Positions 27,029 through 36,130 of a DNA stretch of 64,000 bases are shown here, in pieces. Numbering within the stretch: the stretch's first letter is position 1; each line of letters begins with the position of its first letter. The stretch spans positions 1,240,001-1,304,000 of the forward strand of contig CBDCAC010000004.1 in NCBI GenBank assembly GCA_965213775.1, read 5' to 3'. A program made the translations under genes and the position numbers. The notes below the pieces were generated by a model. It was not told the DNA's origin. It saw only the letters and a program-made list of their open reading frames with translations, and did not search any database. Source of the DNA: Lichenicoccus sp965213775 (GTDB taxonomy: Bacteria; Pseudomonadota; Alphaproteobacteria; Acetobacterales; Acetobacteraceae).

Positions 27029-27402
27029 CACGTGAACGTGACACGTGTCGGCTCGTCGGGCCGGCGTCGGTCCGCAAGCTGTTTTACCGGCGAGGCTCCC
27101 AGCGAGGCTCATGGACGGGAGATGGCAGGGACCCTGAACCTGGCTCCCGCCCGGACCGATCGGCTTGCGAGCGCGGTATTAGAGCCTGCTTGAACCAGAA
27201 CCTGGGGGCGTGCAGTGCGACATATGTCGAGGACGAGGCTTGAGTCCCCGTTTCGCTTTTCAATCAAGCTATCTTCCAAATTCTCTTGCATGCGTCAGCC
27301 TGAAACTCTGCACGCCATGCTAAGTCATCGCGGACACCGAAGTTCCGGGCCGCGATCGCACGCGTCCCATGGCCGCACTTTATTCATGTCCGTGCATCGC
27401 CG
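27029..27402. other. 374-bp region without a recognised gene
   Basis: The segment between the transglycosylase start and the epimerase remnant. Part of it (about 27250-27300) is less GC-rich than the surroundings and may hold the transglycosylase promoter. Short open frames across it have no family resemblance. It is next to a deletion-scarred pseudogene and may itself be decayed coding DNA. Confidence 0.45.
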
Positions 27403-27890
27403 CTAACGCCAACCGAACCGAGGCTCATACCCGAGCAGGGTCCGGGCCTTCCGGATCGAGAGCAACGTCTCGTTCGGATGCTGCCCCGACTCGTAGGGCA
27501 CGCCGGGATAGTAGGTGGCCACCAGCTCGTCGTTGGGTGTCGCCATCACCCCGTCGGCATTGGCGATGATGAAGATCTCGGCGCCGGCGCGCTTGAACTC
27601 CAGCGCCCTGCGTACCGCCTGCGTAGGGCGGCAGATCGTCGAACGGCAGACCCAGGACAGTCTCGCTCGACGCCCAGACCACGTTGTGGATGCCGAGGCG
27701 ACGAGCCGATTCGAAGACATTGAAGGTGCTGACCATGTTCAGCCGGAACAGCCGTCCGTTCGGTAGTCTGCCGGGTGCCGGGATCGCGGCAAGGTGCACC
27801 ACTGCGTCGACACCTTATATGGAGATCATCGACCTGGGACATCGTCTCGATGACCTGTCCCATGTCTTCCACGTCCGTCTGGATGAACGG
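27403..27890 (-). pseudogene. NAD-dependent epimerase/dehydratase remnant
   Basis: Three out-of-frame pieces of one sugar-nucleotide epimerase-type gene. The N-terminal piece is DMGQVIETM (around 27850). The middle piece is VVHLAAIPAPG, then FNVFESARRLGIHNVVWASS and ETVLGLPFDDLPPY. The C-terminal piece is AVRRALEFKRAGAEIFIIAN, followed by PNETLLSIRKARTLLGYEPR and a stop at 27403. At about 27625-27633 the middle piece jumps to the C-terminal piece, skipping roughly 65 residues including the YxxxK active site that intact relatives have. The dinucleotide-binding N-terminus is also missing. It cannot be functional. Confidence 0.83.
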
Positions 27891-27906
27891 GCACAGCGAG
27901 TCCCTG

Positions 27907-30102
27907 CTAGACGATGATCTTCTCGATCCTGACGGGCAACTCGCGCACCCGGATCCCGGTCGCATGGTAGACGGCGTTGACGATGGCCGGCGCCGCACCG
28001 ACCATCGGCAACTCGCCGATGCCCTTTGCTCCCATCGCTCCCGTCGCGAGGTCCGGCGCGTCGACCGCGATCACCTCGATCTTGGGAACGTCGGCGTTCA
28101 CCGGAACCAAGTATTCGGCGATGTTGGCATTGGTGTAGCGTCCGGAGGCGGCGTCGACGCGGGTCTCTTCGAGCAACGCCATGCCCATGCCGAAGACGAT
28201 GCCGCCGAGGAGCTGGCTGCGGCCGGTCTTGGCGTTGAGCAGCCGGCCCACGTCGAACGCGCTGACGACCCGGCTCACCTTCACCGTGCCGAGATCCTGG
28301 TCGACGCGCACCTCGACGAACTGGGCGCCGAACGCATGACGCGAATGCGCCTTGTAGGCCGCGTCCGTCTTCGCCGCACTGCGACCCTCGACATGGTCGA
28401 TACGGGCGCGCGACAGGATCTGCGCCACGCTGGCGCGGCCGCCGGGGCCGGTGACGACGCCGTTCGCGAGCGTGAGGTCGCCCTTCAGCTGCGGCAAGGC
28501 TCGCGCGCTGGCGAACAGCGCCGCCCGTGCCGCCTGAGCCGCCTCGATGACGGCCGGGATGATGCTGACCGCGGTCATTGATCCGCCGGAGACCGGCGCG
28601 GGCGGGAAGCGGCTGTCGCCGAGCTCGACGCGGACGCGTGCCATCGGCATCGAGAGCTCGCTCGCCAGCGCCTGGGCCATGATGGTGTAGGTGCCGGTGC
28701 CGATATCCTGGGTGCCGGAGCGCACCGTCGCGGTGCCGTCGGCGCCGATCAGGACCGCGGCCGCGGCAGGCTGACGGTTGGTCGGGTAGGTCGAACTCGC
28801 CATGCCCCAGCCGATCAGCACGTGGCCGTCGCGCATCGATCGCGGCTGCGGGCTGCGCCGGCTCCAGCCGAAGGCGTCGGCCGCACGTCGGTAGCATTCC
28901 CGCAATCCCTTGCTGGCGAACGGCTTATCCTTACCCTCGTCGCGCTCGGCATAGTTGGCGAGGCGGAGCGCCAGCGGGTCCATCTTCAATGCGTAGGACA
29001 GCTCGTCCATCGCCGATTCGAGGGCAAACATGCCAGGACTCTCGCCGGGCGCGCGCATGTAGGTCGGCAGTCCCTGGTGCACCGGAACGAGCCGATGCGA
29101 CGTCGAGACGTTCCGGCACGAGTAGAGCATGTTGGTCGCCAGCGCGACGCCCTCGCTGTACTCGCCCAGCGTCGGATCCGACATCTGGCTGAAGCCGTGG
29201 TGCTCGATCGCGAGCAGCGTGCCGTTCACGTCGGCTGCCAGACGGACTTGCTGGATGGTCTTCGGCCGGAAGCCGTTCGAGTAGAACATCTGCTCGCGCG
29301 ACAGTACGAGCTTCACCGGACGGCACACGATCCTTGCCGCCATCGCGGCGAGCACCGCCGGCGGCCAGGTGTTGCCCTTGGAGCCGAAGCCGCCGCCGAC
29401 GAACGGGCAGATCACGGTGACCTTGTCGACGTCGATGCCGAACATGCCGGCGAGCGTGCGTTGCGCGCCGGAGATGCCCTGCGTGGTGTGCCAGATCGTC
29501 AGGCGGTCGTCATCCCAACGCGCGATGGTCGCGTGCGGCTCCATCGGGTTGTGATGCTCGACGGGCGTCACGTACGTCTGGTCGAGCTTGATCGGCGCCT
29601 CGCCGAACGCCTGCTCCGCGGAGCCGCGGCTGCTGTCCGCATCCTCGCGGCCGCCCTGGAACTCGGTCGGCTTGTAGGCGTGCGCCGTCGAGTCCATCAC
29701 CATGCGGGCCGGCGTACCGCTGTCGTAGCCGATGCGGATCGCCGCCGCCGCAGCCTGGGCGCGCTCCAGCGTGTCGGCGACGACGATGCCGACGTGCTGG
29801 CCGTTGTAGATCACCTGGTCGTTCTGCAGCAGCGGCCCGCTCACCGACTGCTTGGCAGGTTTCTTGTCGGCCAGCGTGATCGCGTTGTCCGGGGTGACGA
29901 TCGCGAGCACGCCGGGCATCGTGCGTGCGCGTGCGATGTTGACGTCGGCAATGCTGCCGAAGGCGATCGTGCTCTGCAGCAGTACGGCATGCACCACGTC
30001 CTGGACAGGAAACTCGGCGACGTAGCGCGCCGCTCCGGTCACCTTCGCAATGCCGTCGACGCGGTCGATCGGCTTGCCGATGAGTCCCTGGTTCGCTGCC
30101 AT
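27907..30102 (-). CDS. paoC: Aldehyde oxidoreductase molybdenum subunit (PaoC/YagR-like)
   Basis: A 731-residue molybdopterin-binding subunit of the xanthine dehydrogenase family. It should oxidise aromatic or aliphatic aldehydes in the periplasm as part of a PaoABC heterotrimer. The N-terminus RVDGIAKVTGAARYVAEF is the conserved small domain. Cofactor blocks are ICPFVGGGFGSKGN and TYMRAPGESPG, and the catalytic glutamate is in GAKGIGELPMVGAAPAI near the C-terminus. GGAGGCGGAG precedes ATG 30102. It is the last gene of the operon, ten bp after paoB. An export signal is absent here as in E. coli, where the complex rides on the Tat signal of PaoA. Confidence 0.87.
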   Translation of the reverse strand: MAANQGLIGKPIDRVDGIAKVTGAARYVAEFPVQDVVHAVLLQSTIAFGSIADVNIARARTMPGVLAIVTPDNAITLADKKPAKQSVSGPLLQNDQVIYNGQHVGIVVADTLERAQAAAAAIRIGYDSGTPARMVMDSTAHAYKPTEFQGGREDADSSRGSAEQAFGEAPIKLDQTYVTPVEHHNPMEPHATIARWDDDRLTIWHTTQGISGAQRTLAGMFGIDVDKVTVICPFVGGGFGSKGNTWPPAVLAAMAARIVCRPVKLVLSREQMFYSNGFRPKTIQQVRLAADVNGTLLAIEHHGFSQMSDPTLGEYSEGVALATNMLYSCRNVSTSHRLVPVHQGLPTYMRAPGESPGMFALESAMDELSYALKMDPLALRLANYAERDEGKDKPFASKGLRECYRRAADAFGWSRRSPQPRSMRDGHVLIGWGMASSTYPTNRQPAAAAVLIGADGTATVRSGTQDIGTGTYTIMAQALASELSMPMARVRVELGDSRFPPAPVSGGSMTAVSIIPAVIEAAQAARAALFASARALPQLKGDLTLANGVVTGPGGRASVAQILSRARIDHVEGRSAAKTDAAYKAHSRHAFGAQFVEVRVDQDLGTVKVSRVVSAFDVGRLLNAKTGRSQLLGGIVFGMGMALLEETRVDAASGRYTNANIAEYLVPVNADVPKIEVIAVDAPDLATGAMGAKGIGELPMVGAAPAIVNAVYHATGIRVRELPVRIEKIIV

Positions 30103-30112
30103 CTCCGCCTCC

Positions 30113-31075
30113 CTACGCCGCGACCGAGCGCAGCGCGCGCAGCACGGTGCGTTGCAGCAGGCGGACCTTGAACGCGTTTTGGCTGGCGGGCGTCGCGCCG
30201 TCGCTGGCCTGCTGCGCGGCGGCGGCCAGCACCTCCGGAGAGGCCGGCTTGCCGCGCAGCGCCGCCTCCACGCCCGCGAGACGCCACGGCATGACCCCGA
30301 CGCCGCCGGCGGCCGCGCGAGCGTCACGGATCGTTCCCTGATGGATGTCGAGCGCCACCGCTGCTGAGGCGACCGCGAAGGCGTAGCTGGTGCGGTCGCG
30401 CACTTTGAGATAGGCCGAGCGTCGCGCCGCTGCCGAGGCCGGCACGATGATGGCGATGATGAGCTCGCCGGGCTGCAGGTTGGTGTCACGCTGCGGGGTC
30501 GCTCCCGGTGCGCGATACAGCTCGGCGAGCGGGATGGTGCGGCCGCCCTGCGGGCCCTGCAGCACCACGTTGGCACCGAGTGCCACCAGCGCCACCGGCA
30601 TGTCGGAGGGTTGCGTCGCGATGCAGTGCTCGGAGCCGCCGAAGATCGCGAGGTCGCGGTTATCGCCGGCGATCGCCGGGCAGCCGGAGCCGGGGGCGCG
30701 CTTGTTGCACGCAAAGCCAGGGTCGCGGAAATAGCCGCAACGCGTGCGCTGCAGCAGGTTGCCGCCCATCGTGCCCATGTTGCGGATCTGCGGCGAGGCG
30801 GAGAGCAGCAGCGCCTGGCTGACTGCCGGCCAGCCCGACTTCACGGCTGAATGCTCAGCCGTCTCGGCCATGGTCACCAGCGCGCCGAGCCGCAGCCCGT
30901 CGCCCCCGACGCTGATGTCGTGCGAGCCGATTGCATCGAGGTCGACGACCTGGCTCGGCTGCTCGACGTTGTTTTCCCACAGCTGGACGAGGTCGGTGCC
31001 GCCGGCGATGAAGGTGCCGCCGGACCGTATCGCGTCCGTCAGCGAGGCGGCCCGGGTGATGGAGAAGTTCTCCAT
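30113..31075 (-). CDS. paoB: Aldehyde oxidoreductase FAD subunit (PaoB/YagS-like)
   Basis: A 320-residue FAD-binding subunit carrying electrons from the molybdenum centre. The FAD motif is FIAGGTDLVQLWENN with LGALVTMAETAEH. The NMGTMGGNLLQRTRCGYFRD block is followed by a cysteine-rich insertion (CGYFRD, ACNKRAPGSGC, EHC), which matches the extra [4Fe-4S] cluster site of PaoB and supports the Pao assignment over ordinary xanthine dehydrogenase. The C-terminal CO-dehydrogenase-type domain follows. CGGAG precedes ATG 31075. It lies four bp after paoA and ten bp before paoC. Confidence 0.87.
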   Translation of the reverse strand: MENFSITRAASLTDAIRSGGTFIAGGTDLVQLWENNVEQPSQVVDLDAIGSHDISVGGDGLRLGALVTMAETAEHSAVKSGWPAVSQALLLSASPQIRNMGTMGGNLLQRTRCGYFRDPGFACNKRAPGSGCPAIAGDNRDLAIFGGSEHCIATQPSDMPVALVALGANVVLQGPQGGRTIPLAELYRAPGATPQRDTNLQPGELIIAIIVPASAAARRSAYLKVRDRTSYAFAVASAAVALDIHQGTIRDARAAAGGVGVMPWRLAGVEAALRGKPASPEVLAAAAQQASDGATPASQNAFKVRLLQRTVLRALRSVAA

Positions 31076-31079
31076 CGTC

Positions 31080-31658
31080 TCAGCTCCGCTGCCGGTCGGC
31101 GACGTCACGCACCGCGTCCACGATGTTGGGGTAGGCCCCGCAACGGCAGAGGTTGCCGCTCATCCACTCGCGGATCTCGTCGTCCGATCCGGCATGGCCT
31201 TCCCCGATCAGCGCGACGGCGGACATGATCTGGCCGGGCGTGCAGTAGCCGCACTGGTAGCCGTCATGCCGGATGAAGGCGGCCTGCATCGGGTGCAGCG
31301 CCCCGTCATGCGCGAGGCCCTCGATCGTGGTGATGGCGCGGCCCTGGCAGCGCGCGGCGAGCGCCAGGCAGGAGACGATGCGCTTGCCGTCCAGGTGGAC
31401 CGTGCAGGCGCCGCAGGAGCCGTGGCCGCAGCCCTTCTTGGTGCCGGTGAGGCCGGCCTGCTCGCGCAGGGCGTCGAGCAAGGTGACGCGCGGCTCCAGA
31501 TGCAGCTCAAGCGCCTGCCCGTTGACGTGCAGGGTGATGGGGATGGTGCCCTCGCCCACCTCGGCCAGCGGCCGGGACGCATCGGCGATGGCTGGCAGCA
31601 GCGGCAGCGCCACGCCGGCGGCGGAGCCGCCCAACAGGTCGCGTCTCGTGACACCCAT
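31080..31658 (-). CDS. paoA: Aldehyde oxidoreductase 2Fe-2S subunit with Tat signal (PaoA/YagT-like)
   Basis: A 192-residue iron-sulfur subunit. The Tat signal is MGVTRRDLLGGSAAGVALPL, which exports the folded three-subunit complex. The plant-type [2Fe-2S] cluster is held by C77, C82, C85 and C97 (KGCGHGSCGACTVHLDGK region), and the second cluster by C136, C139, C171 and C173 (CGYCTPG and CRCGAYPN). ATG 31658 has GAGGAG nine bases upstream. It is the first gene of the paoABC-like operon. No paoD-type maturation gene is adjacent, so cofactor insertion would need a gene elsewhere. Confidence 0.88.
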   Translation of the reverse strand: MGVTRRDLLGGSAAGVALPLLPAIADASRPLAEVGEGTIPITLHVNGQALELHLEPRVTLLDALREQAGLTGTKKGCGHGSCGACTVHLDGKRIVSCLALAARCQGRAITTIEGLAHDGALHPMQAAFIRHDGYQCGYCTPGQIMSAVALIGEGHAGSDDEIREWMSGNLCRCGAYPNIVDAVRDVADRQRS

Positions 31659-31925
31659 CCCGGCTCCTCTCGCACGCAACGACGAGATATGGCGCCTGAC
31701 GCAGAAAAGCCAGGGCTTGCCCTGGAACACCCAGGCGCCGGACTTCACTAATCCGGTGGCGGCTGGACCGGAGCTCCAGCGGGTGCCTGGCGTCGCGGCT
31801 CGTCGCCGACGTCAGGGTCCGCGAGGCGGCCGAAGCCGACGACGCGATGCCGGATTTCTGCCCGCCGATCTTCTGGACCTGAGAGGCCTCCAGGCTGTAG
31901 CAGCGAGACGTGAGATCAAGCGGGT

Positions 31926-32549
31926 CGCGAGAATCCGGTGCGCGCGGCGAGGGTGCTGATGCGCCAGGGCGTCCCGATGATGCTGGCGGGCGGCGCGTCC
32001 GATCGCTTCGCCGGATCGATCGGTCTTGCTCTCGAGGCACAGGACTATTTTACGGCCCCGCGCCGGCTCGCCACCCTGCAGGCGATGCAGGCGCGCCGGG
32101 CCGCCGGCACCGCAGCGGCGGCGAGCGAGGCCGAGAAGCACGGGACGGTCGGTGCCGTGGCGCTGGACCGCGACGGCCATCTCGCCGCCGCGACCTCCAC
32201 CGGCGGCTACACCGACAAGCCGGAACGACGTATCGGCGATTCGCCGGTGATCGGCGCCGGCACGTAAGCGCAGGGCGGCGTGTGCGCGGTCTCCTGCACC
32301 GGACAGGGGGAGTTCTTCGTCCGCCACGTCGTCGCGCACGAGATCGCAGCGCGGGTGCGCCATCTCGGCGAGGATCTCGAGACTGCGGCGCGGTACATGA
32401 TCGAGACCGAGCTGGCGCCGCATCGCATCGGCGCCGGGCTGGTCGCGATCGACCGCCACGGCCGCGTCACGGCGCCCTTCAACACCGAAGGGATGTTCCG
32501 CGGCTGGATCCTGCTGGACGGCACGATGTTCGCCGCGACGCACCGCTAG
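31926..32549 (+). pseudogene. Isoaspartyl peptidase/L-asparaginase (type 2) remnant
   Basis: The C-terminal two thirds of an Ntn-hydrolase of the IaaA family, which removes isoaspartyl residues and hydrolyses asparagine. The frame carries ENPVRAARVLM, then KHGTVGAVALDRDGHLAAAT with the autocleavage threonine of GTVGAVAL. It continues with STGGYTDKPERRIGDSPVIG, a TAA stop at 32265-32267 where relatives have tyrosine in GAGTYA, and resumes in the same frame with VCAVSCTGQGEFFVRH. It ends with PFNTEGMFRGWI. The N-terminal third, with the first substrate-binding part, is missing upstream of 31926. Truncation plus nonsense make it inactive. Confidence 0.82.
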
Positions 32550-32713
32550 CTTCAGGACCAGGATCTGCAGCGAGTTTATCGGCTCCGTCGTGGGCATGAG
32601 GACCCTGCTCTGCGCGTGGCTGGCGGCAGGTGATCGGCGCCGACGCGGCTTTAGACGGTACGATCTCTACCATCACGCCGCGCCGGCCAGCGCCGCCTCG
32701 TCATGGCCCGCCT

Positions 32714-34114
32714 TCAGTATCCCGGGTTGTCCAGCAGATAGAAGATCGCGCCGGCGATCAGGATGGTGGCGGGCAGGGTGAACAGCCACGCCATGCCGAT
32801 CCGGATCAGCATGCCGCGCTGCACCCCCTGGCCGCCCGCGATCATGGTGCCCGCGATCCCCGAGGTGATGATGTGCGTCGTGCTCACCGGCAACCCGGTG
32901 AAGCCGGCGGTGCCGATCAGCAGCGAGCCGACCAGCTCCGCGCTCGCTCCCTGACCGGGCGTCATGTGCGATTTGCCGAGCCGCTCGCCGAGCGTTCGCA
33001 CGACGCGCTTGTAGCCGATCATGGTGCCGGCGCCGAGGCAGAGCGCGCTCAGCACGCGCACCCAGAGCGGCGCGTAGTGCACCGGGCGCCCCATGCTCCT
33101 GCGCAGACGGCCGGCCTCGGCCTTGTCCGCCTTGCCGGCGGCAGGGTTCTCGGTCACGTGCTTGAGCTGCGCCAGTACGGCGTAGATCTCGCCGCGCCGC
33201 TGCGTGCGCACGTGCACCTGGTCGGGCGTCGCGTCGGCGGTCGGCGTCGCATCCTTTGGATCGAACTTCTGCAGCTGGGTCGCGGCGGCGATCCCGGCCT
33301 GCCTGCGGTCGTCGCCGTAGCGCTGGATCAGCGCGATGGAGGCGCCGGCATTGGCGCTGAGCTTTGTCAGCGTGTCGCCGGCGTTCGGGTTCAGCGCGTA
33401 GGTCGCCGGCAACAGCCCGATCACGGTCAGCATGATGAGGCCGATGCTCTTCTGCCCGTCGTTGGTGCCGTGCGAGAAGCTCACCGAGGTGCAGGTCAGG
33501 ATGAGCAATCCGCGCAACCACCAGACCGGCGGCTCGCCCTCCTGCGGCGGCTCGAACAGGTGGCCGCGACGCACCGTCAGCCGCAGCAGGCCATAGAGGC
33601 CGCCTGCCAGCAGCAGTCCCAGGATCGGCGACAGCGCCAGGCCTTCCAGCACGGTCCGGATCTGCTGCCAGTCGACACCCTGGGAGAGACGGCGCGACTG
33701 CAGGATGGAGTCCGCGCAGGCGACGCCGACCAGGGCGCCGATGACGCAGTGCGACGACGAGTTGGGAATGCCGAAGGCCCAGGTCAGCACGTTCCAGAAC
33801 AGCGCAGCGGCGAAGATGGCGATCAGCATCGGCAAGGCCGGCGCGCCGTCCGGAGGCGTCAGCACGTCCGGCGGCAGGATCTCGACCAGTGCGTAGGCCA
33901 CGGCGATGCCGCCGACCAGCACCCCGATGAAGTTCATCAGGCCGGACCACACCACGGCGGGAACCGGCTTGAGCGTGTTGGTGTAGATCACCGTGGCGAC
34001 CGCGTTGGATGTGTCGTGGAAGCCGTTGGTGGCCTCGAACGCCAGCACCATGACGAAGCAGGCGATCAGCATCGCGATCACCAGGCCGGATGCCGGCATG
34101 ATATGGATCAGCAT
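32714..34114 (-). CDS. Inorganic phosphate transporter, PiT family
   Basis: A 466-residue inner-membrane PiT permease that imports phosphate as a metal-phosphate complex with protons. The two signature repeats are GFHDTSNAVATVIYTN (about 31-46) and SHGTNDGQKSIGLIM in the second half. STTHIITSGIAGTMIAGG near the C-terminus is the third conserved block. A long hydrophilic loop (about 235-330, rich in D, Q and K) separates the halves. AAGGGGGAAG precedes ATG 34114. It is 12 bp after the P-type ATPase gene and is the last gene of the SPFH operon. It may import phosphate freed by the phosphoesterases at the other end. Confidence 0.9.
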   Translation of the reverse strand: MLIHIMPASGLVIAMLIACFVMVLAFEATNGFHDTSNAVATVIYTNTLKPVPAVVWSGLMNFIGVLVGGIAVAYALVEILPPDVLTPPDGAPALPMLIAIFAAALFWNVLTWAFGIPNSSSHCVIGALVGVACADSILQSRRLSQGVDWQQIRTVLEGLALSPILGLLLAGGLYGLLRLTVRRGHLFEPPQEGEPPVWWLRGLLILTCTSVSFSHGTNDGQKSIGLIMLTVIGLLPATYALNPNAGDTLTKLSANAGASIALIQRYGDDRRQAGIAAATQLQKFDPKDATPTADATPDQVHVRTQRRGEIYAVLAQLKHVTENPAAGKADKAEAGRLRRSMGRPVHYAPLWVRVLSALCLGAGTMIGYKRVVRTLGERLGKSHMTPGQGASAELVGSLLIGTAGFTGLPVSTTHIITSGIAGTMIAGGQGVQRGMLIRIGMAWLFTLPATILIAGAIFYLLDNPGY

Positions 34115-34126
34115 TCTCTTCCCCCT

Positions 34127-36130
34127 TCATCCTGCCGCGACGTCGAGCGATCCGGCCGATCGTCGCGCGTCGCGCGCGGGCTGCACCGGCGACGCGGCAT
34201 GGACGGTCTCGTCGAACAGCAGCAGTCGGCCGGAATTGGCGAGACCGGCGAAGGTCGACAGGTTGTGCAGCAGGGCGGCGATCACCGCGCCCTGGGCGCC
34301 GAGCAGTCCCAGGGCTGCGAGCGCCATCAGCGCCAGGGTCCAGCCCAGCCCGAGGCTCACGTTGACGGCGATGGTGCGCCGGCAGCGTCGCGACAGACGG
34401 AGCATCGTGCCGAGGCGCGTCAGGTCGCTGGTCAGCAGCACGAGGTCGGCCGAGGCGAGGGCCACGTCGGTGCCCTGCGCGCCCATGGCGACGCCCACCG
34501 CGCCGGCCTTCAGCGCGAGGCTGTCGTTGATGCCGTCGCCGACCACCAGCGGCCGGCCGCCGCGCGCGACCTCGGCCAGGACGCGGCGCATCTTGCCTTC
34601 CGGCAGCGCCTCGGCGACGACGTCGTCGATGCCCATCGCGCGCGCGACGCGCCGCGCCACCGGCTCGCGGTCGCCGGTCAGCAGCATCTGACGCCGCAGG
34701 CCGAGCCGGCGCAGGTCGGCGAGTGCCGACGCCGCTTCGGGTCGCGGCGGGTCGGCGAACAGCAGCCAGCCCAGGAAGACGCCGTCCCGTCCGAGACCCG
34801 CGACCGGTCCGTCATGGTCGGGCGGCGACGGCCGGCCGATCCCCAGCCGGTCGAACAGCGCGGCGCGGCCGAAGGCGATCCTGCTGCCGCCGACCTCGCC
34901 GGTCATGCCGAAGCCGCCCTGTTCACGCACATGCGACGCCGGCGCCGGCGCGTCCTGCAGCCCGCGGCAGACGGCGCGGCTCACCGGATGCCTGGAGCCC
35001 TGCCCCAGCGATGCGGCCAGTCCGCGCAGCGTCGCCTCGTCGGCTGCCGCGTCGACGCAGATCGACCGCTCCAGCGAGAGCGCGCCGGTGGTCAGGGTTC
35101 CGGTCTTGTCGAACACGACGGAGGTGACGTCGGCGAGGTGCTCCAGGAACCCGGTGCCCTTGATCAGGATGCCGTGCCGGGCCGCGACCGCGATGGCGGC
35201 GATGGCGGTCGCCGGGGCGGCGAGCACCAGGGCGCACGGGCAGGAGGCGACCAGCACCGCGAGCGTGTCGGCCTGCGAGCCGGTCGCGAACCAGGTCGCC
35301 GCCGCGACCGTCAGCACGAAAGCCAGGTAGCGCCCGGCATTGCGCTCGAGCAGCCGCGTCACCGGCGGCTTGGAGCGCTCGGCGCTGCGCATCATCGCGA
35401 TGATCTTGCCGAGCGTGGAGTCGCCGCCGGTGCGCGTCACCTCGACCACCAGCCGGCCGTCGAGATCGATCGCGCCGGCGCAGACGGCGTCGCCGGGGGA
35501 GACCTCCGTCGGCACGGATTCGCCGGTCAGGCTCGCCATGTCGAGGCTGGCCTCACCCTCCAGCACCAGCCCGTCGGCGGGCAGCCGGTCGCCTGCCCAC
35601 AGCTCGATGCGGTCACCGGCGACCAGCGCGCCGGTGGCCACGATCCGGGCGCTGCCGTCGTCGCACAGCCGCCGCACCGTGGTCGCCGAGAGCCGACGCA
35701 GCGCCCGGATGGCGTCGCGCGAGCCGATCAGGCTGCGCTCCTCCAGCACGTGGGCGAGCGTCATCACGATCGGCAGGACGGCCGCGGTGGTGGTGTCGCC
35801 GCTCGCCCAGGCGCCGACCACCGCCAGGGCGACCAGGCGGTCGGTGATACCGTGCAGGCTCGGGTGGCGCAGGCTGTGCCAGGCGGCCAGCAGCACCGGG
35901 ACGCCGACCATGGCGGCGGCGACTCCGGCGGCGAGCTCGGCGACCGCCTGCCCGTCCGGCACCCACCAGCGCCACAGCAGCGCGATCACCAGCAGGCCGG
36001 TCGCCAGCGTCGAGAGCGTCAGGCGTGCCGCCAGCACCAGCCGCTCGGAGCCGGCGAGCAGGTCCCCCGGAGGCGCGGCCGTCGGCGCCGCCGGCGCCTC
36101 GGTCGCCGAGCCGAGCGCGGTCGCGCTCAT
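34127..36130 (-). CDS. P1B-like P-type ATPase lacking a metal-binding domain
   Basis: A 667-residue ion-translocating ATPase. All catalytic motifs are present: TGES at 202-205, CPC in ASCPCALVLAAP at 297-299, DKTGTLT with the phosphorylated aspartate at 341, SRHP at 379-382 and GDGIND at 531-536. CPC is typical of heavy-metal pumps, but there is no N-terminal HMA domain, no CxxC and no histidine-rich N-terminus. Fewer N-terminal helices than usual are seen (about four before the actuator domain). The start overlaps the preceding SPFH gene in an ATGA arrangement, so it is translated with it. The transported ion is unknown. Confidence 0.85.
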   Translation of the reverse strand: MSATALGSATEAPAAPTAAPPGDLLAGSERLVLAARLTLSTLATGLLVIALLWRWWVPDGQAVAELAAGVAAAMVGVPVLLAAWHSLRHPSLHGITDRLVALAVVGAWASGDTTTAAVLPIVMTLAHVLEERSLIGSRDAIRALRRLSATTVRRLCDDGSARIVATGALVAGDRIELWAGDRLPADGLVLEGEASLDMASLTGESVPTEVSPGDAVCAGAIDLDGRLVVEVTRTGGDSTLGKIIAMMRSAERSKPPVTRLLERNAGRYLAFVLTVAAATWFATGSQADTLAVLVASCPCALVLAAPATAIAAIAVAARHGILIKGTGFLEHLADVTSVVFDKTGTLTTGALSLERSICVDAAADEATLRGLAASLGQGSRHPVSRAVCRGLQDAPAPASHVREQGGFGMTGEVGGSRIAFGRAALFDRLGIGRPSPPDHDGPVAGLGRDGVFLGWLLFADPPRPEAASALADLRRLGLRRQMLLTGDREPVARRVARAMGIDDVVAEALPEGKMRRVLAEVARGGRPLVVGDGINDSLALKAGAVGVAMGAQGTDVALASADLVLLTSDLTRLGTMLRLSRRCRRTIAVNVSLGLGWTLALMALAALGLLGAQGAVIAALLHNLSTFAGLANSGRLLLFDETVHAASPVQPARDARRSAGSLDVAAG

